DNA of 38,066 bases from Desulfobacterales bacterium (GCA_027024445.1 JALVSJ010000274.1:1-38066); one strand, 5' to 3'; counted from the stretch's first letter, positions 8,519-19,999 are shown. The notes: generated from the sequence alone by a model not told the origin. Program-made: numbers and translations.

Positions 8519-9198
8519 AGTCCACTTCCGGCATCGGCAATATCCTGGAGGGTCTCGAGGTCCAGGATCTTTATGCGAGCACCGTCCACATCTATCAGAC
8601 CATTTTTCTTCATCTTGGCGAGGATACGCGAGAGGGTTTCCGGTATGGTTCCAAGCAGGCTTGCAAGCTGGGTCTTTGAAATGTCCAGCTCAAGGTCTAA
8701 TGAGTTCTGGTTTTTCTGGCTCAGATACAGGAGGTAGGCTGCAAGTCTTCCGGGGACCTCCTTTAGTGAGAGATCTTCCACCAGATTGGCGAATCTGCGC
8801 AGGCGCATGGATAATACTGCCAGCATGCCAAGGGCCAGTTCTGGTTCTCTTCGAATAAGTTTGACGAATGCTTCCTTGGGGAAGAAAAATATGCGACTTT
8901 GTTCAATGCTCGCCGCGCTCGCCGGAAATCTCTGGCCGGTAAAAACGGGGACCTCTCCGAAGGGCTCCCCTGGGCCGAATATGTGAAGTATCTGCTCTCT
9001 TCCCTCCCATGATACCTTGTATATCTTGACCCTGCCGGTTACGACCACATAGAAACCTGTGCCTTCATCCCCTTCTGAAAATATTTCCTGTCCCTTCTTA
9101 AATATCTGGTCCACAACGATCATGGAAAGTTCACCCAGGTGCTTTCGGGACAGACTCTCAAACAAGGGGATGGCGGCTATTTCATCTATTATTCCCAT
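8515..9198 (-). CDS. Crp/Fnr family transcriptional regulator
   Basis: cNMP-binding fold ([20 protein letters not shown]...[19 protein letters not shown]) plus C-terminal HTH ([29 protein letters not shown]). Confidence 0.93.
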   Translation of the reverse strand: MGIIDEIAAIPLFESLSRKHLGELSMIVVDQIFKKGQEIFSEGDEGTGFYVVVTGRVKIYKVSWEGREQILHIFGPGEPFGEVPVFTGQRFPASAASIEQSRIFFFPKEAFVKLIRREPELALGMLAVLSMRLRRFANLVEDLSLKEVPGRLAAYLLYLSQKNQNSLDLELDISKTQLASLLGTIPETLSRILAKMKKNGLIDVDGARIKILDLETLQDIADAGSGL

Positions 9199-12100
9199 GT
9201 GATCTCTTGGTCAATTTTATTCCCCCTTTATGCGAAAATTCCCATCGTTTGTCCAGAAAATACAAAATCGGGACAGTCATTCTGGAAAGGAACAAGGATG
9301 CCACCTCACCTGCCATAAGAGATATGGCAAGGCCCTGGAATATGGGGTCCAGAAGTATGACAGAGGCTGCCACAATGACGGCAGCAGCAGTGAGCATCAT
9401 GGGCCTGAATCTCACCGCCCCGGCATCAACTACTGCCTCGTCCAGCGGCATTCCCTCTTCAAGGCGAAGTTCAACAAAATCCACGAGAATAATAGAGTTC
9501 CGCACCACTATGCCGGCTCCTGCAATAAAACCAATCATAGAAGTGGCGGTAAAAAAGGCATGCATGAGCCCGTGGGCAGGCAGTATTCCCACCAAGGAAA
9601 AGGGTATGGCCGCCATTATTACGATTGGCGTGGTAAAGGAGTGAAACCACCCCACCACCAAAATGAATATCAAGACCAGTACCACACCAAAAGAGATGCC
9701 GAGGTCCCTGAAGACTTCATAGGTTATCTGCCATTCTCCATCCCATTTCATGGCAAATCTTTTGCTGTTCCCTGGTAAATGGGACGAATATTGTTTTATG
9801 TTGTAACCTTCGGGAAGTTTAATTGCCTCGATCTTTTTGCGCATGGCCAGAATGGCATAAACCGGGCTCTCTTTTTCACCTGCAACGTCTCCTATGACGT
9901 ATACTACCGGCATCAGGTTCTTGTGGTAGATACTTAAGTCTCTATTTGTTTTGCGGAAAGATACCAGTTCGGACAGTGGGACAAACTGGCCGTTACGGGA
10001 GCTGATCTTCACTGAAGAGAGTCTTTCAAGACGTGCCCGTTCCGGGAGCTTAAACCGCATGAACACCGTAACATCCTCTTTTTCATCAGGCATATGAACA
10101 AGCCCTACGCTCCTGCCTCCCAGGGCCATTTGTAAGGCCTGATCTATCTGGGCCATGGTTATGCCATGGAGCGCTGCCTTATCTTTGTCCACCACCAGAT
10201 CATAACGGGGTTGATCCTCCTCTTCCATATACCAGTCCGTATCCACCACGCCTGGGGTTTCATCAAAAATCTTGAGGATCTTTTTTGCAATTTCCCTTTG
10301 CCGTTCATAATCAGGGCCGTATACTTCAGCTACCAGGGTGGACAGCACCGGAGGACCAGGAGGCACCTCTGCAATTTTAATTCTTGCGCCATACCTGTCC
10401 GCAATGCGCTTTAGTGCGGGTCTGACCCTTTTCGCTATGGAGTGGCTCGTTTTTCTGCGATGGGACTTGCCCACAAGGTTAACCTGGATGTCAGCCACAT
10501 TAGGGCCCCTGCGTAGATAGTAGTGTCTGACCAGCCCGTTAAAATTATAGGGAGAAGCGGTACCCACATAGATTTCATAATCAGTTACTTCATTTACGCT
10601 CTTCAGATAGTCTCCCATTTCCATGGCCACGGCCGCTGTCTCCTCAAGGGTCGCTCCCTCGGGCATGTCAATAATCACCTGGAATTCGCTCTTGTTATCA
10701 AAGGGCAACATCTTTACCCGTACAAACCCGACACCCAGCAGCGCTATGGCAGCCAGTAGCAGGAACACGACACCTATAAGAAATATCCATCTCCACATGG
10801 GTGAATGTATCAGAGGGCCCATAAAGCGACGATACATTCGGACACTCCAGTCCTCGCGCTCTTCGATGTCCTGATGCTTTCCCACCCTTTTTTTCTTGAG
10901 CAGCCTGAGAGAAGCCCACGGTGTAACTATGAACGCAACGAGCATGGAAAAAATCATGGCAGCCGAGGCTCCAACCGGAATGGGCCTCATGTAAGGGCCC
11001 ATGAGGCCTCTCACAAACGCCATAGGTAAAATGGCAGCGATCACGGTAAGGGTGGCAAGAATCGTTGGATTTCCTACCTCATCGACGGCCTCTATTGCCA
11101 CTTCCGCCAAAGGTCTTCCCTTATTCTCCGGCAGCCTGAAATGACGCACCACGTTTTCTACAACCACGATCGCGTCATCCACAAGTATCCCAATGGAGAA
11201 AATCAGGGCGAACAGGGTGATGCGATTCAGGGTGTATCCATATAAATAAAATACCGCTAGGGTAAGGGCCAATGTCACAGGAATTGCAAATGCCACAACG
11301 CCGGCTTCTCTTCGGCCCAGGGTAATCCATATGAGCAGACTTACGGAGAAAACGGCCAGGAACATATGGAATATGAGTTCGTTGGCCTTTTCTTCAGCCG
11401 TCTCTCCATAGTTCCGGGTGATAGTCACATGGACGTCATCGGGAATGACACTCCCCCTCATCTCTTCTATTTGCTTCAGAATCCTGTTGGCCACGGTGAT
11501 AGCATTGGCACCTTTCCTTTTCGCAATGCTCAAAGTGACTGCAGGGAACCTGCCGTAAGGTGAATACTCAGGTTTAATGCCTTTTTCCTTAGATGATGGA
11601 CCAAGCCCAAGCATTACGTATTGATCAGGTTCCTGGGGGCCATCCACTATATCTGCCACGTCGCGCAGATATACGGGTTTGCCGTTGTATACGCCAACTA
11701 TGACTCTGCCCACATCCGCAGCATCTCTTAGAAAACCGCCTGTGTGAACCAGGATCTCTCCTTCAGGAGAAGGATAACTTCCCGTTTGGGACTCCACGTT
11801 AGCTTGATGGAGCATTTGAGCGATACGTAGGGGGTCAGCATGATAGGCTGCCAGCCGAACAGGGTCCAGTAACACCTTTATCTGCCGCCTGTAGCCGCCG
11901 GTTAGAGTGGTGACAGATACATCCTTCAGATGTTTAATGTGGTCTTCCACCTCGGTCGCTATTCTCCGAAGTGTGTAATGGTCTTCTTTTTCAGACCAGA
12001 AGGTAAGAGCCAAAATCGGCACATCGTCGATGGACCTGGGTTTGACAAGAGGGGGACTAACACCATGGGGAATACGATCGAAATTGGCAAGCAATTTGGA

Positions 12101-12448
12101 CTGAAGCCTTACGATAGATTTTTCCTCATCCTGGCCCACATAAAACCGTACCACAGTCATGGACATACCGGGGCTGGACGTGGAATAAATGTATTCCACA
12201 CCTGGTATCTCCCACAGGAGTTTTTCCATGGGTTTTGTAACTCTCTGCTCCACCTCTTTTGCGCTAGCCCCCGGCATTTGCACAAAGATATCAATCATTG
12301 GCACTATGATTTGAGGTTCCTCTTCCCGCGGGAGGGCATACAATGCCCCTAACCCAAGCAGAACAGAAGCAATAATTATGAGAGGAGTAAGTTTAGAATC
12401 AATAAAAAACCGGGCTACCTTTCCCGCTGGTCCCAGTTTCCTTTTCAT
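9182..12448 (-). CDS. RND family efflux transporter permease (AcrB/AcrD/AcrF-like)
   Basis: 1088 aa; [60 protein letters not shown]. Confidence 0.95.
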   Translation of the reverse strand: MKRKLGPAGKVARFFIDSKLTPLIIIASVLLGLGALYALPREEEPQIIVPMIDIFVQMPGASAKEVEQRVTKPMEKLLWEIPGVEYIYSTSSPGMSMTVVRFYVGQDEEKSIVRLQSKLLANFDRIPHGVSPPLVKPRSIDDVPILALTFWSEKEDHYTLRRIATEVEDHIKHLKDVSVTTLTGGYRRQIKVLLDPVRLAAYHADPLRIAQMLHQANVESQTGSYPSPEGEILVHTGGFLRDAADVGRVIVGVYNGKPVYLRDVADIVDGPQEPDQYVMLGLGPSSKEKGIKPEYSPYGRFPAVTLSIAKRKGANAITVANRILKQIEEMRGSVIPDDVHVTITRNYGETAEEKANELIFHMFLAVFSVSLLIWITLGRREAGVVAFAIPVTLALTLAVFYLYGYTLNRITLFALIFSIGILVDDAIVVVENVVRHFRLPENKGRPLAEVAIEAVDEVGNPTILATLTVIAAILPMAFVRGLMGPYMRPIPVGASAAMIFSMLVAFIVTPWASLRLLKKKRVGKHQDIEEREDWSVRMYRRFMGPLIHSPMWRWIFLIGVVFLLLAAIALLGVGFVRVKMLPFDNKSEFQVIIDMPEGATLEETAAVAMEMGDYLKSVNEVTDYEIYVGTASPYNFNGLVRHYYLRRGPNVADIQVNLVGKSHRRKTSHSIAKRVRPALKRIADRYGARIKIAEVPPGPPVLSTLVAEVYGPDYERQREIAKKILKIFDETPGVVDTDWYMEEEDQPRYDLVVDKDKAALHGITMAQIDQALQMALGGRSVGLVHMPDEKEDVTVFMRFKLPERARLERLSSVKISSRNGQFVPLSELVSFRKTNRDLSIYHKNLMPVVYVIGDVAGEKESPVYAILAMRKKIEAIKLPEGYNIKQYSSHLPGNSKRFAMKWDGEWQITYEVFRDLGISFGVVLVLIFILVVGWFHSFTTPIVIMAAIPFSLVGILPAHGLMHAFFTATSMIGFIAGAGIVVRNSIILVDFVELRLEEGMPLDEAVVDAGAVRFRPMMLTAAAVIVAASVILLDPIFQGLAISLMAGEVASLFLSRMTVPILYFLDKRWEFSHKGGIKLTKRSHGNNR

Positions 12449-13617
12449 GAGATACCCTCCAGCCTTGCCCCATCAACTATATCAGGCGGTAGTACAGAGA
12501 CAATTCTCTCACCCGGTTCGAGACCTGACAGAATTTCAACTCGATCATCTGTGTGTCTCCCGGTTTTGATCAACCTAAAATGGGCCACATTTTCACGATC
12601 TACAACATAAACCCCCCGGAGTTGGCCAACCCTGACAACGGCATCCCATGGGATCAGTATCTTCCTCTGTCCTGGTAAAGGGATGAACACTCGGGCAAAC
12701 ATTCCACTTTTAAAAGGAGGCCCTCCTTGTGGGAGCCCAATTTTCACAAGAAAAGATCGGCTGGCCGGGTCAGCAGCAGGTGTAATGGTTGTTATTGTAC
12801 CGGTGGTTCTCATATTCCCCATGGCCGGAATAAGAATTTCCACCTTTTTATCAAGGCTCAAGTTGTGAATATGAGATTCCGGCACAAGAACATCCACCCT
12901 GTAACCACCGACACTATCTATGGCCAAAAGAGGAGTACCTGGGGCTACCAGATCGCCCTCATCAACGGTTTTTGATGCGACCACACCGTCTTCCGGGGCC
13001 ACGACAATCGCATCTTTTCTTCTCACACTGGCTGCAGCTACGGCTGCCTCGGCCTCTTTTACTCTGGCACGAGCAGTTTGAACCATGGCTGCTGTTCGGC
13101 CCAGTGCCGCTTCTGCCCTGCGGTAACGGGATTGAACCTCGTCGAACTCTTGGTCACTCACAGCGTCTTGTTTCTTAAGACTCAAATAGCGTTTGTAGGT
13201 GGCGTAGGCCAAGTCCCTTGCCGCCTTGGCCTCTTTGTGAGCGTATATTGCAGCTTTGAGGGCCTTCTTGGTTTGCAAGAGGCCTGCCTTGGCCCTTTCC
13301 AGTTGGGCCTTTACCTGCCTGTCGTCAATCAGGATCAAAGGTTGTCCCTTCTTGACCCGGTCACCTTCCCGGACATTGACTTTCAACACAGTCCCCATGA
13401 GCTTGCTTGCGAGTCTACTTGTGCTTAAAGCCTTCACAGTACCCATTGCCTCATACATTCGGGTTTGTTCAGCCTCCTTCACCTTAGTTATGACAGCGCC
13501 CTTGACAACAGGGCCAGGCTTTACAGTTCTGCCTGGTTCCACCTTGTCGCTGCATCCCCCTAAGAGGCCTAACATTACAGCCCAAATGAGAAATGAACCT
13601 TTGCTTATCGCTTTCAT
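12445..13617 (-). CDS. RND efflux periplasmic adaptor (membrane fusion) lipoprotein
   Basis: Start [25 protein letters not shown] (lipobox LGGC) after [24 protein letters not shown] biotinyl-lipoyl-like motif; ATGA overlap with the RND gene. Confidence 0.93.
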   Translation of the reverse strand: MKAISKGSFLIWAVMLGLLGGCSDKVEPGRTVKPGPVVKGAVITKVKEAEQTRMYEAMGTVKALSTSRLASKLMGTVLKVNVREGDRVKKGQPLILIDDRQVKAQLERAKAGLLQTKKALKAAIYAHKEAKAARDLAYATYKRYLSLKKQDAVSDQEFDEVQSRYRRAEAALGRTAAMVQTARARVKEAEAAVAAASVRRKDAIVVAPEDGVVASKTVDEGDLVAPGTPLLAIDSVGGYRVDVLVPESHIHNLSLDKKVEILIPAMGNMRTTGTITTITPAADPASRSFLVKIGLPQGGPPFKSGMFARVFIPLPGQRKILIPWDAVVRVGQLRGVYVVDRENVAHFRLIKTGRHTDDRVEILSGLEPGERIVSVLPPDIVDGARLEGIS

Positions 13618-13710
13618 AATACCTCCGCCATACGTTTCGACACTTTGAGATAGGGCGTTCATCACCCACTGTAAATAAATTCGACCGATTCGCCCTGGAC
13701 ACTGGAATAA

Positions 13711-15120
13711 TCACTCAAGATGCTGTTTCAAGGCCCAAGGCCTATTCTGTTTCTCCATCTCTTTAGTGATTGTACCTGTGGCCAGTGCGAGACGAGTGAC
13801 GGCTACCTTATAGTCATGAATAGCTTTGAAATAATCCGTCTTGCTTTGTTGCAAGGATGTTTCCGCACCCAGCAACTGAACAATAGTAAATAGCCCATTT
13901 TCGTAACGATTCTTGACGATTCTGAGTGCTTCATCAGCCTGGGCAATAGCACTTCTTGCAACACTTATCTGCTTCCACGCACTTAAGGCTGAGAAATAGG
14001 CCTGCCTGACTTCAACCTCTATTGCCAATTTCATTTGTTCAATGGCAGACCTCGCCCGGCTGAGATTGGCCAATGCCTCAGCGACCCTGGATCTTTTCTG
14101 AAATCCATCGAAAAGGTCAAACTGCACTAAGGCCCCTACGGTATAGTTGGTGCCTGTTTCGTCTAATTTTTCAGAATTCACTTCATAATTTCCTGAAAGA
14201 TAGATACCAGGGTAATATGCCAATTTGGCCTTCCTTACCTCCTTCTCGGCTATCTTTTCCCTTATCCTCATGGCTTCGAGGTCAGGCCTTATTGCCAGTG
14301 CGCTGGATATCCACTGTCCGATGTCTTGAGGTATTTTCTGCCCTGGTTCAAGAGGGGTTGTGAGGGTAAAGTCGAAGTCATTCTTTTCTCCCATGGCGGC
14401 GCGCAGGGCCGAGCGGGCCACTTTAATGTTGGACAGGGCCTGTAATCGCTGTCTTTCTAGATCTGCCACATGCACTTCGGCTCGCAGAAGGTCGCTTTTG
14501 ACCACAAACCCGCTTGCAAATCGAGCCCGAATCATCTTGTAATGGGCTCGGGCCGTCTTAAGGGCTTCGTCTATTACTATTAGATACTGGGCTGCCAGCA
14601 AAACATCAAGGTAAGAGGTGGTAACCTGAGCGATTACTTCCTGACGGGCCCTCTTAAGCCTCATGGTAGCTTCATTTTCGCCAAGCCCAGCCTGCTCAAT
14701 GTCTACCCTTGTCTGGCCATGATTGTATAGCGGATAGGTCAGGGAAACGGTGGCAGAGAAGTTGTTTATTGGGTCAGGATTATTCAACTTTCTAGGGTCG
14801 AAATCCATAGCCGTGATCTGCTCTTGGTTAAGTTTGGTGCCAAAACTCCACATGGGGTTGGTTGTTCTTCTGAAAGATCCATTCAACCCCAAGCGAGGAT
14901 AAAGCCCTGATCGGGCCTGAGCAGTTCGTGCCGATGATGCAGCAACTCCGAACTGCGCGGCCTTAATGAGGGGGTTTTTCTCAAGGCCCTTTTTGATGGC
15001 TTGAGAAAGGGAAAGGGGGTTGTTAGCTGCCCAACAACTGGCACCTGAAAAGGCGGGCAAAAATACAAATGCGCCGATTAAACATATGAGGGTAACTACT
15101 CGGATATCCCTGGCTACCAT
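13711..15120 (-). CDS. TolC family outer membrane efflux protein
   Basis: Signal peptide from ATG 15120 (RBS GGAGG); ...NPLSLSQAIKKGLEKNPLIKAAQ, RYENGLFTIVQLLGAETSLQQSK. Confidence 0.93.
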   Translation of the reverse strand: MVARDIRVVTLICLIGAFVFLPAFSGASCWAANNPLSLSQAIKKGLEKNPLIKAAQFGVAASSARTAQARSGLYPRLGLNGSFRRTTNPMWSFGTKLNQEQITAMDFDPRKLNNPDPINNFSATVSLTYPLYNHGQTRVDIEQAGLGENEATMRLKRARQEVIAQVTTSYLDVLLAAQYLIVIDEALKTARAHYKMIRARFASGFVVKSDLLRAEVHVADLERQRLQALSNIKVARSALRAAMGEKNDFDFTLTTPLEPGQKIPQDIGQWISSALAIRPDLEAMRIREKIAEKEVRKAKLAYYPGIYLSGNYEVNSEKLDETGTNYTVGALVQFDLFDGFQKRSRVAEALANLSRARSAIEQMKLAIEVEVRQAYFSALSAWKQISVARSAIAQADEALRIVKNRYENGLFTIVQLLGAETSLQQSKTDYFKAIHDYKVAVTRLALATGTITKEMEKQNRPWALKQHLE

Positions 15121-15232
15121 AACAGCCTCCTTCGTTGAGTCAAAGGTAATATGCCGCACCGATCTTGAAAATAATCAACCTTAGCCAATGTGCAATGTCC
15201 AAAATTACCGCGTGCCCAATTTCTGCAAAAAG

Positions 15233-15269
15233 GATCGGCCACCAAAGGGTAACCCTGAGGTGGCCGATC
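15233..15269 (-). terminator. Rho-independent terminator downstream of the sigma-54 regulator gene (minus strand)
   Basis: Perfect 11-bp stem GATCGGCCACC...GGTGGCCGATC followed on the minus strand by CTTTTTG; loop contains a nested GGG/CCC. Confidence 0.82.
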
Positions 15270-15345
15270 TGCGTGGTTGGGGGTACTTAGCAAAAGGAGG
15301 CGCTGCCAAGTTACCTTGATATGATAGCAATACCCGTGCCAAAAA

Positions 15346-16731
15346 TTAAGCTCCAACATTCCTTCTGAGATTTATGCCGTATCTCTTCATACGATTCCAT
15401 ACCGTAACCCTTGATACACCAAGTATACGAGCCGCCTCTGACTGGTTACCCCCCGCTTGCTCTAAAGCGTTGATAAGTTCCTGCTTTTTAAGCTCCTCTT
15501 TATTGAGGCTGAGGCGGACTTCCTTTTTCTTGAAAGGGATCTCCTGCTTGTAGATATGTGGCGGAAAATGATAGGGCTGGATAAAGGGCCCCTGACATGC
15601 TACAAAGGCATACTCAAAAGCGCTCTTCAATTCTCGCACGTTTCCCGGCCATGGGTAGTTCACAAGTAAGGCCATGGCTTCTTCAGCTATGCCCTTGATG
15701 TCTTTGCCGGTTTTGAGTTTTATGCGCCTGAAAAAGGCCTCTGCAAGCAGAGGTATGTCTTCTCGTCGCTCCCTCAGTGGGGGAAGATGTATGGGGATGA
15801 CATTGATCCTAAAGAAAAGGTCTTCTCTAAAGGTTCCTTTGTTGACAAGCTCCTGAAGATCCCTGTTGGTAGCAGTTATGATACGGACGTCCACAGGGAT
15901 GGGCCGGTTGTCTCCCACTCTCTCGATTACCTTTTCCTCCAGTACTCTCAATAGCTTAACCTGTGTTGAAAGGGGAAGATCGCCTATTTCATCAAGGAAT
16001 ATGTCACCCCCGTGTGCCGCCTCAAATCTCCCCTGGCGGCTTCTGTAAGCGCCTGTAAATGCTCCCTTCACGTGTCCAAAGAGCTCGCTTTCAAGAAGTG
16101 ATTCATTTAAGGCTGCACAGTTAACCTTTACATAAGGTTTGTCTTTTCTGGGCCCAATTTCATGTATTGCTTTAGCAACAAGCTCTTTACCTGATCCACT
16201 TTCGCCCAAAATAAGAACAGGGGCATCTGAGATAGCCACGTTCTCTATTAGGTCAAAAAGCTTTCGCATTTCTGCTGAAGTGCCCAAGATGCCATGAAAC
16301 CCATCTTCTGAGCGCAGTTCTCTCCTGTATGCTTCGATCTGATAGTCTTTTTCAATAATCTCAGTGATATCAGTAAGTGTTTCAACTGCCCCGATGATCT
16401 CTCCCTTATCATCCCTCAGCAGTGCTGCATTCTTGAGCACATGAACAAAGCTTCCATCTCTTCTCTGCACCACGCACTGTCGCCTCTTGAGACCTCCGAG
16501 CTCAAAAAGTTTACACCAGTGCTCACCGGTCTTATGTCTGTTAAGCTCGCACAGGTCACAATTGAGCACTGTGCACGGTCTGCCCACGAGGCCACCGTCT
16601 TTATATCCAGTGATCTGTTCAAGGGCGGAATTGACTGAAACGATCGTACCACCTTTATCCACAATCATTATCCCATCCTGGATAGTTTCCACCACCGTCT
16701 TCCAATAGGTGTTTAAATTCTGTTTAAGCAC
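15346..16731 (-). CDS. Sigma-54 dependent transcriptional regulator, PAS + AAA + Fis-type HTH (EBP1)
   Basis: [35 protein letters not shown], Fis [31 protein letters not shown] at 16731 preceded by AGGAGG is the preferred start. Confidence 0.95.
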   Translation of the reverse strand: MLKQNLNTYWKTVVETIQDGIMIVDKGGTIVSVNSALEQITGYKDGGLVGRPCTVLNCDLCELNRHKTGEHWCKLFELGGLKRRQCVVQRRDGSFVHVLKNAALLRDDKGEIIGAVETLTDITEIIEKDYQIEAYRRELRSEDGFHGILGTSAEMRKLFDLIENVAISDAPVLILGESGSGKELVAKAIHEIGPRKDKPYVKVNCAALNESLLESELFGHVKGAFTGAYRSRQGRFEAAHGGDIFLDEIGDLPLSTQVKLLRVLEEKVIERVGDNRPIPVDVRIITATNRDLQELVNKGTFREDLFFRINVIPIHLPPLRERREDIPLLAEAFFRRIKLKTGKDIKGIAEEAMALLVNYPWPGNVRELKSAFEYAFVACQGPFIQPYHFPPHIYKQEIPFKKKEVRLSLNKEELKKQELINALEQAGGNQSEAARILGVSRVTVWNRMKRYGINLRRNVGA

Positions 16732-16748
16732 TGCCAACCCTCCTGTTA

Positions 16749-16769
16749 ATTTTAAACACATGTTAAAAT
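16749..16769. promoter_or_regulatory. Candidate upstream activator site (ATTTTAA-N7-TTAAAAT)
   Basis: 7-bp perfect dyad about 155 bp upstream of the sigma-54 -24 element. Low information content (AT-rich). Confidence 0.25.
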
Positions 16770-16924
16770 AATTGTTTAGCAATGAAAAGGCAAGCAAAAA
16801 ATAAGCAATGCAATTGTGGGGATGTGTTCAGAGAGTGAAAAAATTCCCTAAATCACGAACCACAAAGGAAAAGAAGGTTCACAGGAAAAGAAAAGCTGTG
16901 TTCCAGAACTTCGCTGTCTTTTCA

Positions 16925-16940
16925 TGGCACAGGCCTTGCT
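16925..16940 (+). promoter_or_regulatory. Sigma-54 (-24/-12) promoter TGGCAC-N5-TTGCT
   Basis: TGGCACAGGCCTTGCT with GG-N10-GC spacing; about 38 bp upstream of TTG 16978 and divergent from an EBP gene. Confidence 0.88.
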
Positions 16941-16977
16941 GTAACGGGTGGGTGAAAGTTTTTGAAGAGGGGCTCCG

Positions 16978-17211
16978 TTGAACGCAGTTGCTGATGAGAT
17001 TTTGGATTTAAGGGATTCCATAGGGCCTGTTGCCCTGTTGGAATTTAGCAAAGTGTTCAGAGAGCTTCTTCCGAACCAAGTCCTTGAAATTGTAGTGGGT
17101 GATATTGATGTGAAAAACGACCTCTTCAAGGTTTTGAAAGCATTTTCTTGCGAGATAGTAGGCGTAGACGAACAGGAAACCTTTTGCAGAATCAAACTGC
17201 GGAAACACTAA
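16978..17211 (+). CDS. TusA-like protein lacking the catalytic cysteine
   Basis: LDLRDSIGPVALLEFSKVFRELLPNQVLEIVVGDIDVKNDLFKVLKAFSCEIVGVDE aligns by eye to the TusA at 17821 (VDARGSACPGPLLEAKKAIGKVKVGEVLEVLSGDPGTRNDIPAWAKKVGHEFLGV) but C-P-x-P is replaced by G-P-V-A. TTG start, upstream GAGGGG. Confidence 0.75.
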   Translation: MNAVADEILDLRDSIGPVALLEFSKVFRELLPNQVLEIVVGDIDVKNDLFKVLKAFSCEIVGVDEQETFCRIKLRKH

Positions 17212-17302
17212 GAGGACAAAACTGTATGATCAAAGAAAGAGTCCCTCTGAGGGCAACGGCAAGAAATTCCACTACATTCACGAGCAAGGAGGAGGTCTTG
17301 CC

Positions 17303-17734
17303 ATGATACCTTTGAAAGAGATGCAAAAGGTAGAGCTGTTCGTCCTTTTAAGCGAGAAGATGATAGAAGAGCTTGCAAGTATTGGTGAAGTGATAGAGGC
17401 TTCCAAAGGTGAGGTGCTCTTCGGGCAGGGAGACAAGGCGGATAGGTATTACATATTAAAAGAAGGAAAAGTGGAGCTTACCTTCAGGCATCCTGACGGA
17501 ACAATTGAGATAGAAACAGTTGAACCTGGTATGGGTGTAGGATGCTCTGCCCTTGCAGGCCTCAGCACCTATCAAGCAGAAGGGGTATGTGAGGAGCCCT
17601 CGAGGTTGCTGGCATGGTCTCAAAAGGATCTGAGGCATTTGTTCAACGAGGACAGCAGGCTTGGGTACCTACTGGTGAAGGCATCCGCTAGATTGCTTCA
17701 CAAGAGAAAATCAAGGACGGTCCATCAAGGATAG
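17303..17734 (+). CDS. Stand-alone cyclic nucleotide-binding domain protein (no HTH)
   Basis: VLFGQGDKADRYYILKEGKVELTFRHPDGTIEIETVEPGMGVGCSALAGL; ends before any DNA-binding domain. Confidence 0.85.
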   Translation: MIPLKEMQKVELFVLLSEKMIEELASIGEVIEASKGEVLFGQGDKADRYYILKEGKVELTFRHPDGTIEIETVEPGMGVGCSALAGLSTYQAEGVCEEPSRLLAWSQKDLRHLFNEDSRLGYLLVKASARLLHKRKSRTVHQG

Positions 17735-17820
17735 GAGTATTTGAGTCCTATAACTCACGGAGAGTATCCGATAAGTTGAGATAATAAATCAAAAAGGGAA
17801 AAGAAAAGGAGGAAAATAAA

Positions 17821-18075
17821 ATGACAGAAGTAGATCTTAACAGCATTGAGGTGGCCAGCACTGTAGACGCGAGAGGGAGCGCATGCCCCGGTCCTCTTCT
17901 TGAGGCAAAGAAGGCTATAGGGAAGGTGAAAGTGGGTGAAGTGCTTGAGGTTCTTTCGGGTGACCCCGGCACAAGAAATGATATTCCTGCATGGGCAAAG
18001 AAAGTGGGCCACGAGTTCTTGGGCGTGTTAGAGGCAGATGGGTATGATAGGCTGTTTGTAAGACGAATGAAATAA
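17821..18075 (+). CDS. tusA: TusA family sulfurtransferase
   Basis: VDARGSACPGPLLEAKKAIGKVKVGEVLEV with CPxP active site. Confidence 0.92.
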   Translation: MTEVDLNSIEVASTVDARGSACPGPLLEAKKAIGKVKVGEVLEVLSGDPGTRNDIPAWAKKVGHEFLGVLEADGYDRLFVRRMK

Positions 18076-18086
18076 ATGGAGACGTC

Positions 18087-18506
18087 ATGGCCAGCACTGA
18101 GAACGGACAACAAAAAATTCTTATCCTAGCCACTGAGCATTGTGCCTATCCAGGGGCAAATTCGGTGGGGCAGGCTCATATGAGCTATCCCGCCAATACC
18201 TATATTTTGAGGGTGCCCTCTCCGGTGCTTTTTCCTGAGAAGTTTTATCTAGACTGCTTCAAGAAAGGGATTGGGGGCATCATCATTATGTCCTGTGGAG
18301 CGGAGTGCCCGTACGAAGGGGCTTACGATGCCCTGGCCAAAAGGATAGACAGGGTGTACCAGATGATGAAAGAAAAAAATCTGGACACCCGCAGGCTACG
18401 CCTTACGGCTATCTGTACCGTGTGCAATAGAGCCTTCCTAAAAGAGGTCAACGACATGAACAACCTCTTAAAGGAACTCGGTCCCCCGCTGGTACAAGAA
18501 AACTAG
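18087..18506 (+). CDS. MvhD/FlpD-like hydrogenase iron-sulfur subunit family protein
   Basis: YILRVPSPVLFPEKFYLDCFKKGIGGIIIMSCGAECPYEGAYDALAKRI and LRLTAICTVCNRAFLKEVNDMN fit the MvhD fold. Confidence 0.85.
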   Translation: MASTENGQQKILILATEHCAYPGANSVGQAHMSYPANTYILRVPSPVLFPEKFYLDCFKKGIGGIIIMSCGAECPYEGAYDALAKRIDRVYQMMKEKNLDTRRLRLTAICTVCNRAFLKEVNDMNNLLKELGPPLVQEN

Positions 18507-18655
18507 GTCCTTGGGCGCTTGATTTTGCTGGACGTGCTGTGCAGCTTGGAGGAGTAACAGAGGTGATTGAAGACCAGCGCACCACCCGGAGTGGAAGTTG
18601 AATTCAACAAAGCCAGAATCAGGGTGGTATGGTGGTGAAGTTGGAGGAACTTTTA

Positions 18656-19963
18656 ATGGATACTAATACCAAAGTGTTTGATGCGGTGGTGATAGGAGGT
18701 GGAATAGCAGGGCTTCAGGCTGCCCTTGATCTGGGTGACCAGGGTTTTAAGGTGGCCATTGTGGAAAAGGATGCTTCCATAGGGGGAAAGATGATTCGGC
18801 TTTCCAAAGTCTTCCCAACATTGGACTGTGCAAGCTGTATAACAACGCCAAAAATGGCCGGTGCAGCCCATCACCCCAATATCACACTGTTCACCTATTG
18901 TGAACTAAAGGCACTGAAAAGGGTAAACGGCGCTATTGAGGCATCTGTCCGCCAGAAGCCGCGCTACGTTGACGCTGATAAATGTATAGGATGCCGCCAG
19001 TGCGAGTATGGCTGTCCTGTGATGGTGCCTGATGAAGAGCAGGGTGGCTTTACAGCCCGCAAGGCCATTTACATCCCATTCTCTAACGCTATTCCTCAAA
19101 TAGCACTTATGGATGTGGAGAATTGTTCCCTATGTGGTAAGTGCGCCAAGGTTTGTCCCACCGGGGCAGTGGATTATTTCCAGAAACCCGTGGACTTTAC
19201 CATAAAAGCCAAGACAGCGGTGGTCACCACCGGCTTCAGCCTTACGCCCCTGGATCAGAAAAAGGAGTATGGGCAAGGGAAGGTTCAGAATGTCATTACC
19301 TCACTTCAGATGGAAAGACTCCTGGCACCTCATGGACCATATATGAGAGTTTTGAGGCCTTCTGATGGAAAGGAACCCGACTCCATTGCCTATGTACAAT
19401 GTGCGGGATCCAGGGACAAGAGTTTGGGCATCCCTTACTGCTCAAGGGTTTGCTGCATGTATGCCATAAAACAGGCCATGTTACTCTCAGGTGCCCTGCC
19501 TTTGGCTGATATAACCATTTATTATATGGACATCAGGGCCTTCGGGAAAGGCTACGAGCAGTTTTTCCAGAATGCCAAGGCCATGGGTATTGAGTTTGTC
19601 AAGGCAAAAGTGGCCAAAATAGAGCAAGGTGAGGGACAGAGCGTGGTTGTGAGATATGAGGCGCAAGAAGAGGACGGCGGCGTACGCACCCGTGAGCACG
19701 ATCTTGTGGTCCTATCCGTGGGGATGATACCCGAATGGAATCCCGCTGGTATCTGTGACCTCACAACTTCCTCAGATAACTTCATCAGAACAGTGAGCCC
19801 GAAGGTGGCCCCATGTTTGACGGAGATGGAGGGAGTTTTCGTAGCTGGCGTGGCAGCAGGGCCGAAAGATATCGTGGATACAATTGCCGAGGCGGGTGCT
19901 GCTGCCATGGAGGCGTCCAAGTATTTGTATTCACTTGGTGAGGCGTCCAAGGCTGCAGCGTGA
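18656..19963 (+). CDS. HdrA-like / QmoA-like FAD and [4Fe-4S] oxidoreductase
   Basis: DAVVIGGGIAGLQAALDLGDQGFKVAIVEKDASIGGKM, LDCASCITTPKM, CIGCRQCEYGCPV, CSLCGKCAKVCP. ATG 18656 has GGAGGA upstream; track start is 18629. Confidence 0.9.
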   Translation: MDTNTKVFDAVVIGGGIAGLQAALDLGDQGFKVAIVEKDASIGGKMIRLSKVFPTLDCASCITTPKMAGAAHHPNITLFTYCELKALKRVNGAIEASVRQKPRYVDADKCIGCRQCEYGCPVMVPDEEQGGFTARKAIYIPFSNAIPQIALMDVENCSLCGKCAKVCPTGAVDYFQKPVDFTIKAKTAVVTTGFSLTPLDQKKEYGQGKVQNVITSLQMERLLAPHGPYMRVLRPSDGKEPDSIAYVQCAGSRDKSLGIPYCSRVCCMYAIKQAMLLSGALPLADITIYYMDIRAFGKGYEQFFQNAKAMGIEFVKAKVAKIEQGEGQSVVVRYEAQEEDGGVRTREHDLVVLSVGMIPEWNPAGICDLTTSSDNFIRTVSPKVAPCLTEMEGVFVAGVAAGPKDIVDTIAEAGAAAMEASKYLYSLGEASKAAA

Positions 19964-19999
19964 GTGTTTGAGTGACACCCAGAGTGTGGAGATTAGACT

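Noticed and set aside
9207-9778. Antisense ORFs of 145 and 182 aa within the RND permease gene
   Set aside because: Low-complexity shadow ORFs opposite a clear RND reading frame.
11930-12352. 140-aa antisense ORF in the RND gene
   Set aside because: Shadow ORF with no family features.
16848-17208. Minus-strand ORFs opposite the pseudo-TusA gene
   Set aside because: The plus-strand ORF aligns with TusA and follows a sigma-54 promoter; the minus-strand ORFs have no family signal.
17748-18133. Minus-strand ORFs of 121, 85 and 72 aa over tusA
   Set aside because: Antisense to a clear TusA with CPxP motif.
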